NCBI GenBank assembly: GCA_033239525.1
Contig: BSYO01000019.1
Coordinates: 3,849,087 to 3,913,086, forward strand
Reading direction: 5' to 3'
DNA length: 64,000 bases
Source: Nepenthes gracilis
Lineage: Eukaryota; Streptophyta; Magnoliopsida; Caryophyllales; Nepenthaceae
In this document: one piece after another, positions 1 through 11,100 of the stretch
Position numbering within the stretch: the stretch's first letter is position 1
Layout: each line of letters starts with the position of its first letter
Made by a program: the position numbers and the translations under genes
Notes under the pieces: generated by a model
The model's input: only the letters and a program-made list of their open reading frames with translations
Database searches by the model: none
What the model was told of the DNA's origin: nothing

Positions 1-28
1 GTGTGTGTGTGTATGTGTGTGTGTGTGA
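1..28. repeat. (GT)n microsatellite
   Basis: An almost pure GT dinucleotide run at the window edge, with one GTAT interruption. Its left end is cut by the window. Confidence 0.9.
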
Positions 29-35
29 GTGCTGG

Positions 36-3000
36 CCCTTCTTTCCCCCCCCCCTTTTCTTCTTTTTCTTAATTCAAATTTTACTAAGTGTTGGTTCGTG
101 AGGAGTTGACATATATCCCTCAAATTCAATTAAACTAGATTTGTTAAGGGTGTATTAAAATTAACTTAATTTAATATGGTATTAGTTAGCTCCTTAATTT
201 TATACTTCTTCTAATTTTATTTAAGTTTATAAAATTTTATTTAATTGCTTTTGGGTCCTTCTAAATATTGATTTCAATTATAAATTTTAGTTAGGTTATT
301 GTCCGAAAGTTTTGGTAGCTTTCGGGCTAGTTTTAGGTCCGCCAGAACACTAATTTTATCAACCGAAACTTATTCGGTTATCAACCGAGTCTAGCGATTT
401 AATTCTTATTTGATTTGAGCTATATTTAATCAATCGGGCCAAGTTCGGTTATTAATTGAGTGTAATTTTGATAACCGAGTTATCTAGTCATCAACCGAAA
501 TTAATTTGATTATTAATCGATTAAAAATTTATTAACCGAATTAGTTTCATATCATTAGTTCTATCTTTTATTAATCAAAATTGTAATCGATTTTATCAAA
601 TAAATTTTTATCGTATTTCATGTTGAGTTTTTTGCTTCTAGGTTTTTACTGTTCATTAATCTTAATTTTATATAATTTAATTTTAGCTTATCGAGTTATG
701 AGTTATGGAATCTCGATCCTTACAGCAAATCTTTAGAATGGTAAAAATTTTGCTAATGAATGATCAGATATAATCACTGAATATGCTAACAAGAAAAAAG
801 TTGTTGGATGAAACAACTAAGCAAAAAGTTGTCATCCTTCTTAAATACAAAATGATTGAGAATATGAGAAAATAGGCAGGATAAAAGATCAATGAGCTGC
901 CCACTCAAAAAAGTATATACGAACAAGGCCTTTTCTTGAGGGACAGAGAAGAAGTATGTCATCAAAAACAAATTGGTTAGCATAATCTGGCAAACATCTC
1001 CTCCGAGGGATGAGAAGTTTAGTTTTGAAGGAACTGCTATGCCATTCCATGGGAGAGCCATTGAGAAACGAGACTACCTCATTGGAAAGTGGAATGGTCT
1101 TAAACTTGTATGGGTGTCTGGATGGTCAACTTTAGGAATACTGAGGGTACGGGAGATCACATTTGGGATAATTTGGTGGCGACTCCCCCTCAAGAAAGTA
1201 GAAAAAGAACACATCATAAGATTGAAATTATAAATGTTAAAATAAAACTCCTGTATCAAAAGTTTAATAGGAGGGATGAAGTTTGTAAGGACCAACTCCT
1301 AATGTAAGTTTGTAAACAGAGAGGAAATAGAAGGGTCGAGGGACGCAAGATCAACTTCCCATTCAAGAATAAGTTTCCTTTTAGAAATACGATTTAAAAA
1401 AAATTCATCAGCGTCAGCATTAACAAAATGGTCAGGTGTGGAAGGCTCACTTGCCTGGAGACACTTATCAATTGATTTTTTGGCAAAGGACTTTCGTGGA
1501 GTAGACATCTGTACAGCAAAATAGAGAGACCACTAGTGATGAATGCAATCCAAGATAGGCCTAAAAATAACGCACAAAAGGAGTAGATCAGACAGTGGGA
1601 AACCCAAAAACTTGTATGGGTTCCACACCAAACCACCCAAAGCCCATAGATCCTATACCACCACAGCTCAAGAGATGGGCTAAAACTTGACAAATGGACA
1701 CTAGAGGGTTACAGATCGAGGGTTGAGAATTCCAAAAATGCAGGTATATACCATATTGTGGCACCCGAAACCCACGACTAAGGATACACAAGAAATGGCA
1801 CTCAAGCGTGGGCTGGTATGGATATAGGGAGTTACACAATCGCGAACATCGAGTGTGAATCTGATGCAGATCTTTAAAACAGTGAAAACTTCACCAACGA
1901 ATAATTAGATACGGTCACAGAATATACCAATACAAAATATACCTAACAGAAGTAAAATAAAAATGAATTTTAAAATGAAATAAAAAAAATCTATTTTGAA
2001 AGCATTGGAGGGACTCTGTTACATTTATATATCAGCATGATTTGCATTTGTTGGAGAAATTTGTATGTGAAATTAAGCAAATTTTAAGAATATACAAATT
2101 TGTTTTATAATATAAACATGATATTAAAGAAGTGCCCTAATTATCTTATATCACAAGTATTTTCCTCTGGTGCTTGGATATGTTTGTTTAATTAGCATTA
2201 CAATTATGTTTCCTTTGTATCATAAATATGTGGTATTTTTCTGTATAATTTATATATTAAATTAGAAGTCTAACATATTTTACGGTATTAAGATTTAGTA
2301 AAAGTTATTTTCCAAAAATAATTCGCATAAGCTAATTGTCACCAATGTTACTTTTGTGAACTCAGATCATAACAATTGAAGTGGGTAGATAAATGTTCAA
2401 AATATTGTAAAATGTCCTCTCTGGAAATGCCTTTTTGGTACCAAATTTTATAATTTTTTTTTGACTTTATTAAATGGAAATCGAATGCCTAAGAACTAAT
2501 TTAAAATGGTCTTATTGAATAGTACCAAACACACAGTTCAATGCTAAAAGAAAAAAAAATGTATGTATTCATTTTACTTTCTTAAAGTCCGTTATTATGA
2601 CATAAAAGACATAAGTATAAACCGTAAACGTAACCTCTTTCTAATATAAATAGTGCTACAGACATCTGACCAACATCAAAATATAATATAAGAATCCTTT
2701 TATATATTTGCATTCCTTATTATTTTCATAATCTATTTCCCTCCAAAGTCCTAAAAAAAATTGCCAAATGGCATTTAACAATATGTTTTTTCTTTTTTTC
2801 TGTTTGTAGATAAATAATGGATTTTTATATGACTGCATAAAAAAGTCTATGTTTGTAAAGATGAAATTTTACATTTAACCTTGAAACTACAACAGAAAGG
2901 TCCTTGTTAATTAGGTCACTTATTTTTTGTTGCTTATTCTCTATAAATAAGCTTTATTGCTTAATACGTACTTTCTTTTCCTGCATGTGAGGTTGCTCAA

Positions 3001-4609
3001 ATTTGAACAGTCCTTATCTGGAAGAAAGACTCCGAAAGATCACATTTAAATCAAGTTTCTAATAAAGACATATATGCCACATCCCCAATAGCAAAACACA
3101 ACTAATATGATGTCATAAAAATTACAAACCAAAAACCAAGATCGGGTTGAACTCTAAGAGTACCAATAGTTGATTCTCGACCATTATCTTTTAAAATATA
3201 ATTGATATAATGTTACAGAATATGGTTAAACTTTTCTTGTTATATATACCTGCTCAGTACTCATCAAAATATAGAAAATCGCCTATCACTAATAATCCGA
3301 TAACATCATCACCAAATAGTCTACAAAACAGGCCTGACCAATCCAAATTGAATGTTGCCATAAAATATGAGCCTACAAAAAAAATATTCAATAGTTTGCA
3401 ATTCCTACTATGATTCTGTAATGTAATAAAAATAACCATTAATTGATCTTTGAAAGACTCTTTCTTTATATCAAAACTTGCAAGTTATTTAGACTGCTAA
3501 TTTAAAAGGAAACAAAATATAACAATAGTCAGTAAAAAGCTCCACAAAATATAGCTCAAATTTAGTGAATTTTTCACAACTACAACCACGGATGGTAAAT
3601 AATGTGTGGAGTTATAATGAAAAAAACTTTTGCACTTACGTGCAATAACAATAAAAAAAATCAACATGTCTTTTAAATATTTATGCTTGGCTTTTTAATT
3701 AGGATTTTTCATATATTTCATTCATTTCCTCGACATTAAAAGTTGTTGTATTCAATTACTTCATATATTTGCCTAAAATTTTATCAGTTGAATCCAACTT
3801 CACACATACAAGAAAAATCGTACCCTTTTTTTTCCAGTTTCTAAATGTAAGGGAATTGTTAATAAAATAACTACTATGAGTATTAAATCTGTAGTGGAAA
3901 TCTTATATAATTTGTGTCCGTAGAAAATACTTCAATGATTTAGTTATAATTATTGCAAGGTATGAATTTTAAGATATTTTTTAATGGTAATTAATTTAAT
4001 TAAATTAATAAATTTTTGAGGCCAATAAAGGTTTTGGGTTAAAAAAAATGATAATTTAATTTTGAATTTGAAAAATTTAAATCGAGTGATGCATTGAGTT
4101 ACATTTTATCCATATTTACGTATATTTTAGACAATAAAGATGCACATGATAAATTCCTCTAGAGCACTCACATATTTTAAATAGAATATATACACCGAAT
4201 ATATGTCCTCGACAAGCATACATGTGTTTTTAGGATAGAATAATTGTATTTGATGTGCTCGTATACGTACGAATTATATTTTAGCGTTTGATCCATGCCT
4301 AACCAGCGCACATGCGTCGATTTTTTATAAATAGATTCCTTTATTAATTTTAGGTTATTGTTGTTAGAATTATGAGAATAGAAAAGGAAAGAAAATAATA
4401 TAGAAGAGAGAGAAAAGAGAAAGAAGAATTAAAAGTAAAATTAAAGATCTCTTGATAAAAAATCAAATAAAAGCTATTAATGAGGTGTTTGTTCAAAGTA
4501 TCAAAAATGTTATTCAATATAAATTCTCCTCTTTAAGTCAATACTTTATACCAAAACATGCCATCATCACCTATAAAAAGAATAAAAAAATAATCATACA
4601 TATATATAT

Positions 4610-4678
<69 letters not shown>

Positions 4679-5440
4679 CAATTATTTACCATAAAAAAAT
4701 ACTCGAAATATTTGTTACGATTTTCTAAAAAGTCTTTTAGGACCTACCAAAAAAAAAGTTTTTTTGGGGCTATTTTTCACAAATTCATGATTTACTAAAT
4801 AATACATAGAGTAACTTGAAAAAAATTTAATTTATTATAGAAAGCCATTTACAATAAAATTATATATACATACATACATACATATATACACCTATATATA
4901 TAAATATATATATAATTTTTGAAAGTTTGAAGGTTGTCTTAATAAATACCGTAGCCTTATTGTAGAATAAAAGATAAAAGTTATTCATCTATACTTTTTT
5001 TAAAAAAATTTGCATAATGTAAGAGTTGAATTAATGTTTTTTCTTCTGAATTATAGGTGGCAAATTCGGGATCAAGGGCTCTATCTCCCAAATGAAAATA
5101 GGGATCCTACTTTTCTTATGAGAGATGTAGTATCCTTTTTTTTTAAACGATATTATTGAATCAAAATTCAATAATAAAGATTTAAAAATAAAAAAAATTA
5201 AAGATAATTATATTTTTTAATTTAATAATAATAACTATTTAAAAATTTTATTTAATATTTAAAACTTAACTGTTAAATTTATTCAATGTCCAAATAAGAG
5301 AAATAGGACCTACTTTGCAACAGCTGGTTTCCCATTTAATTAATTTAATATTATTAGTTTATTTTAAATTTATTTTAAATAAATTAAAAATAATTGTGTT
5401 GTATGAATTTTAAAAAAATCTAGAATGAGAATGCAATTTT
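36..5440. other. AT-rich intergenic DNA without recognisable genes
   Basis: No open frame here resembles a protein family I recognise. Between about 350 and 560 a degenerate motif of the type TCAACCGAA recurs several times. A diverged direct repeat of about 65 bp (around 722-782 and 1862-1925, both containing a 'GCAGATCTTTA'-like and 'CACTGAATATRC'-like core) flanks a 1.1-kb block, so part of this stretch may be an old mobile element. The rest is A/T-run-rich sequence typical of decayed repeats. Confidence 0.6.
4609..4677. repeat. (TAA)n microsatellite
   Basis: About 22 uninterrupted TAA/ATA triplets. Read on the + strand in one frame they give a spurious poly-isoleucine open frame. Confidence 0.95.
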
Positions 5441-7090
5441 GACACCTAACGTGTATTTGTGTGCACTTTGGCAAATTGGACGTGCCCAAAGAGTATCCTT
5501 AGGCCACTTAAGCGAAATTGGAAAGATTGGTGAGCGGCTGATGTGCCCCTAAGGTGGCACATAAGTGTTAGTTGGAAAATTGCTCGTGCTTAAGGAGCGC
5601 TTAAGGTAGCACTCGTGGGTGGCTAGGGTTAGGTGCAACATTTGACACATGCTCGAGGTGGCGCTCTTATACTAGTTCATTTATATAAGGAAGACACGCA
5701 TTGTTTCAATTATTTCACGAAGGAAGGAAGAGGAAAGAGAGAGAAAGAAAAGGGAAGGAAGAGAGAAAAAGAGAAGAAGAGGGATTTCGAAATATTCTTT
5801 GGTCAGATATGTCAAATTAAAAATTAAAATTAAGTATCCTTAAACCCTATCTTTAGTCTATTTTAATTATCGTTTAGTTTTGCTCATATTTTACATATTT
5901 AATATACATGCATGTTATTTTACTTACCCAATTTGAGTTATTTGTGCATGCATATCATTTTTATTAGATGTTTTAGAATTTTGCTTAATTTTATGTTTAT
6001 TAAAAAATTTTTGCTTGTTTTGTGAAATAGATAATTGTTTTAAGATGTTATATTTATGTATAAGAATATTTATTAAAAATTATAAAAACCTGCATATGAG
6101 TCTTCCATAAAGTATCCATGCATGTACCTTAGGTCGGGCTCTATCTTTATGTATTCAATTCGATATGTGTATTTTTTTTCCTAATAAAAAAATTTGTGCT
6201 TGACTTTTTTGAACTAAAAGTTTTGTACTTTTCTCCCAAATAGAAAAATAGCTTTGTCTTTTTCACATAGGAACCCTCCCCGGTTTTGATTTTAAGAAAA
6301 TCATTGTAAGAAATTAGATGAAACTAATATATTCAGACATTTTAATATATATAGATATATTTAAAAATTATACTTGTCATCCCCGGGTAGTAAAAGAAAG
6401 TTGTGTTTGTCCCCATCTATAGGAAAAAAATATATAAATGGCCTGCCTACGAGTTTAAATAATAATTTATGGCCTAAGGTTATCGAGAGTATGTATAACC
6501 CGTTTTTCAAAGTCAATTTTTTAATATTTGGTTCTCCGATTTAAGTATATTTTAAAATTTTAATATATTTTATCTACATTTAATTTGGATATTTGAGACT
6601 TTATTTGAGATTCACTGATTTTGACCACTGTTTAAAATTGGATATTGGATTTAGTTGATTTCGTATATTTAAAATATTTGACCTTTGCTTATGGATTATA
6701 CTTTTGAGTACGAAATTATATTTGGACATTTATTGATTTGACATATAAAATACTTAGATTTTGGCTCTCATGGATTTAGTATATATTTTATTGATTTTCA
6801 CACTGATTATGGACTTACTTGTTTTATATATTATATGCGTTTTATGCATTATTTTTTTTGTTTTTTTAAAAAAAATTAAATAGTTTTTATATTTATTTTT
6901 TGAAATTTAACTAATATTAAAAATTAATTTTAATTTTAATTATTTATAAAATTTTTCCGTTGATTCTTCTCTCAAAAGTAAACTTATTTTACGAGACACG
7001 ACACTCCAAAAGAATTGACGGGAGTTCAATATCTTAAGAAGATAGGGGTGATATTGTTCTCTCAATATCAACTATTTTTTTTTTTTAAAT
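5440..7090 (+). repeat. Repeat family B, forward copy (LTR-like)
   Basis: This 1.6-kb block contains landmarks that recur in reverse complement at 8993-10238 and 12731-13612. Examples are the 'cttaaaccctatctttagtc' segment near 5839 (counterpart near 13441-13470), the 'tgtccccatctatag' segment near 6408 (counterpart near 9915) and the long TTGAATAT/CGTATATTT-rich stretch 6640-6790 (counterpart 9541-9660). A shorter, more diverged forward copy lies at 26460-27330, upstream of copy 2. Family identity is not established. It behaves like an LTR or a fragment of one, and no coding frame is seen. Confidence 0.6.
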
Positions 7091-7104
7091 AGATGATTAT
7101 AATC

Positions 7105-7589
7105 TAATATTTTAAAATAATTTATTTTTATTTATTTTTATTTTTTAAAAAATTAATTAAATTATAATTCTATATTTAAAATAGTTAGTGTAAATATTAA
7201 AAAAATAAATGTTATTCCTATACTTTTTCCAGTGTATTACGAATATGGTGAATTTGGTGATAGTATTAATTTTCTCGTAATGGTGTTTGCTTGAAACATA
7301 AAAAGCAGAGACGGAGAGTGGTGGGCCCATGGCTATATGCTATGCAAGGTTGTAATCTTTTCAGCGTTGAAGGAGGAATAACTTAAAGTTGAACGCCAAT
7401 CAATTCAATGTGAATTAAATGTGAACTGCAAAACAATTCGTATTTAAATTGTCTACTATAATTTAATTTTTATTAAATTAAATTATTAATAAATGAGTTC
7501 GTTTAATCCATAGGCTAGTTTTGATAAAAATTGAGTTTTGTTAGATATAAGCAAGATTTGAATATAAATTTATTGACCGGTGTTCTCAT
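7105..7589 (+). promoter_or_regulatory. Upstream region of COMT-like copy 1, duplicated upstream of copy 2
   Basis: Sequence from about 7105 to 7575 is closely matched at 27330-27815 upstream of copy 2, including the segment around 'agcagagacgga' and 'ttgaaggaggaataactt'. The match breaks at about 7577. Copies 2, 3 and 4 have a conserved block directly before the TATA element (beginning near the motif 'ggttaatttgattta') that is absent here, leaving only about 15 bp between the duplicated upstream region and the TATA-like site. A local promoter deletion in copy 1 is the simplest reading. Confidence 0.65.
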
Positions 7590-7598
7590 CATATAAGG
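7590..7598 (+). promoter_or_regulatory. TATA-like element of copy 1
   Basis: CATATAAGG lies about 130 bp before the ATG. It is followed by a segment (ccttccaccactgaaaaatt) that is conserved in the leaders of all four copies, where the equivalent TATA-like motif occupies the same place. Position and conservation support it; transcription start is not shown by sequence alone. Confidence 0.55.
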
Positions 7599-7633
7599 CA
7601 CCTTCCACCACTGAAAAATTATTTTCATCCCTG

Positions 7634-7719
7634 ACCACCACCACCTCTTGCTCCTCCTACATCACCACCGCCGCCACCACCACCACCACCACCATCACCA
7701 TCACCATCACCACCACCAA
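7634..7719 (+). repeat. CAC/CAT triplet tract in the 5' leader of copy 1
   Basis: A trinucleotide tract of CAC, CAT and CCA units lies just before the start codon. Read in frame with the gene it would encode a histidine run, but no ATG precedes it in frame. The upstream in-frame codon at 7648 is TTG. All four copies keep a shorter or longer version of this tract, so it is an inherited leader feature that varies in length. Confidence 0.8.
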
Positions 7720-7725
7720 ACTAAT

Positions 7726-8144
7726 ATGGATTCAGTAGCAGGAGAGATAAAATTGAGGCCGATAGAGGAAGAAGAGGAGCTATTCTCATTTGCCATGACA
7801 CTCGTGAGTGGATCGGTGCCAACAATGGTTTTAAAGGCCGTTATTGAGCTCAACGTGCTCGAGATAATAAAGAGAGCCGGCCCGGGGGTATACCTGTCAC
7901 CGGTGGAGATTGCTGCCGAGCTGCCCACTAGCAACCCGAATGCCTCCGTAATGTTAGACCGCATGCTCCGCCTCCTGGCTAGCTACTCCATCCTTGCTTG
8001 CTCGTTTCGGATGTTGCCGAACGGTCGTGTCGAGCGGCTCTACCGACTTGCACCTGTTTGTAAGTTCTTGACGAAGAACGAAGATGGCGTCTCGTTGGCT
8101 GTCATTTGTCTTATGATGCAGGATAGGGTTTGCTTGGAGAGCCG
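7726..8144 (+). CDS. Copy 1 exon 1 (residues 1-139 and part of 140)
   Basis: It encodes the N-terminal dimerisation half: MDSV start, the acidic run EEEEE, the MVLKAVIEL helix and the hallmark segments [14 protein letters not shown] and [16 protein letters not shown]. It ends in phase 2 with donor CG|GTAATC. The final codon, completed by the first base of exon 2, becomes CGG (Arg), where copies 2, 3 and 4 have TGG (Trp). Confidence 0.9.
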
Positions 8145-11100
8145 GTAATCAAAATACTAATATTTCTCTCATTTACTCTCCCATATTCCCTTTTTTTATA
8201 AATTAAAATATTATATTATCCCTCAAAAAATTTCTATAATTTTTATTTTAATATTAATTTTATGCTCTCAAAACTTCAGTTAGTATATTTTGATTTGTGC
8301 AATAATATGGATATAATGCTAGAAAACACTATAAGAATATAGAAAATAGTAAAAATATAGTCTTTTTTTTTGTCCAAATCAGACTTCATAAACTCTTTAT
8401 ATAGAATCCATTTGAACACTAAAATGAAGCACATGTTTTTTAATATTATTGAGCTTTAAGTTGAACTATTTCCTTTTAAAATATTGTCCCTTATGGGAGA
8501 AGGTATGAGAGATTGATTTTTAGCTTTAATCCATATAATTTTGTCCTTGAAAAATACATTAAATAGGGCAAGAATCCTTATTAATTATAAATAAGATATC
8601 ATTTCTTTACACAATTAATATGAAACAATCTACCCTACAATAAATATAATTTTCAATTGTTTTTATCTTGATATTGAGTGCATTTGTTACTTTTGGAAGA
8701 CATGGAAATAGAAATTAGTTACACCTACAGATGGAATGAATTTTTGCATAGATAAATATAGTCTGTCTTTCAATCTTTTAAGTTTGCCACGTTTTAAATA
8801 TTAAAATGCGTCCTCAATTAGAGAAATTCCAAATTTGTAGAGAGAGAGAGAGAGAGAGAGACTCCTCCTTCTCTCTAAAAATCCCTAAATTCCACAAACT
8901 CTAATTTCTTTGATCTCCTCCTTCCTGGTCAGCTCCCCCTTCCCAACCCCCTCCCCGTGGTGGAGGAGACCTTGTGATGAACGACGGAGGTGAATGCAAG
9001 GGTTGAACACAGAAACATAGAAAAGTTGTCGCGAACCCAGACCAAAAGTAGGTATTAATAATAATTATGATCCACAAAATAAAATTCTAAAATGAAGATG
9101 TCCAAACACAATATCCAAATCTGGTTTAAATTTGATAAAATATCCACGCAACCCCGACTCCGACAATAATAACAGATAATAGTATCAATTATCATAGGAT
9201 CGCTCCAAACTATTCATCTGGACAACAAAATATGCACAACCTACTCAAAATGTCTGTAAGAAAATAGTGACAGTCAAATAGCACAAACCACACCATCAAT
9301 ACAAAACAACCCAAATACTACAATAATAAAATAACAGGATAATCTAAGCCTTGACTCTATAACTAATACTCACAAAGTACAATCAAAATCTCTATCAGTG
9401 TCTGCATCTGAGTTCTGTGCAATATATCTATAGCCATCTAATCTAAAAAAGGGTCATAAAATAATAAAATTATGAGTCAAATACTCAATAAGTGTCGGTA
9501 TATATATATATATATATCCATAATGAGAACGAAGAGGAAAATCAATAAATAGATATAAAATCCATGAGAATCAAAATCCAATCATCGAGTATGACAAATT
9601 AGCAAATATTTAAATGTAATCTCGTACGCAAAGTCCATAATCTAAAAAAAAAATACTAAATGATCTAAATGTACAAAACTAATCAACTCTGATGTCCAAA
9701 TCTAAACAATTGTTGAAACCCACGAATCTCCTATCAAAGTCTTATGTACACAAATCAATATAGGTAAAACATATTAAAAAAACCAAAGCATGCTCAAATT
9801 AGAGAACTAAAGGCTAAAAGATTATCTTTGAGAAATGGTTATATATACTTCAAGTAATATTAGGTCAAAGCACTAATATTTAGAGTCATAAACGGGCCAT
9901 CTACATATTCTCGCCTATAGACGGGGACAAATATTATTTTTTTTTACCACTCGTGGATAATAGATGCAGTCCCCGGTCATCGAGTATGACAAATCCATGA
10001 GAGTAAAGGGATAAATTGAAAAATGAATATAAAATCCATGAGAACCGAATCATCGAGTATGTTAAATCAGTAAATCTCCAAATGTGGTTTCGTAAACAAA
10101 ATTCATAATGTAAAAACAAATGTCAAACGATCTAAATGTATGAAACTAACTAAACTTAATATCCAAATCTAGATAGTGGTCGAAACCTATGAATCTCATA
10201 TCAAAGTTTCAAGTATTCAAATCAATATAGATAAAACATGTCACGACCCAGGAACACAATATTCGCAGGTTAAATTAAAATCAATAATATATATTCTATT
10301 AACCGTAATAACCCAACCCGAGCGTGACAATCCGAACATATACAGGACCCAACATGATAAACCCCGCACAAGATCTCATCATATATAAATCCGGACAAAC
10401 ACAGTATACGACATGCTATCCAAATATCGCAATGGAGGTATCAATATTACAACAACTCATTAACATAACGCGATAACTCCAAACATATTCTATACATAGA
10501 TTAAGGCCCTCATCCGGCCATAAATAAAACCATAATATATCCTCGAGATTAGAAATATAACAAATATGAACATCTCTACTTACCGATAGAGATCTACCGC
10601 AACAGACAACATCCAAGCTCTACAAGCGTATCCAAGCCACTGGTCAGAAGGGACAAAACATGAAAACATGAGCTTAGAGCTGAGTAAGTATCAACAATAG
10701 TATAAAACGGTACACATAAATCAGAAGCAGGGATATCGCATAGCAATCACGTAAAATAAAATACAATGTCCATGAAATCCCTGAAAATCGAGAAGATGTC
10801 TCGTACTAAATCGTCATCCGTATTAACTCGTCCCTCCGGGACAAAATCATATAAATCACGATCCGGTAAAATCTCGTAGACGATATCATATCATATGATC
10901 CGAGGTCACATTACATAATCGCGACTGTTACCACATCCGTGTGGGACACATACCGTCATCTGGATCTAAAACTCATAATACAGAAATCAAGAGAAGACCG
11001 CTTGAACTAAAACATAAATCAAAACACGTTTCGGGTTTATCACATCAGTACGTACGAGACATTCCTATCATCGATCCGTGGGCCAAACCACGTATCTAAA

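Noticed and set aside
4452..4694. Open frame ending in a long isoleucine run
   Set aside because: It is a translation of the (TAA)n microsatellite; no family similarity.
7648..7725. Histidine-rich N-terminal extension in frame with copy 1
   Set aside because: It would need initiation at a TTG codon; the first in-frame ATG is at 7726 and the MDSV start is conserved in all four copies. Treated as a 5' leader triplet repeat.
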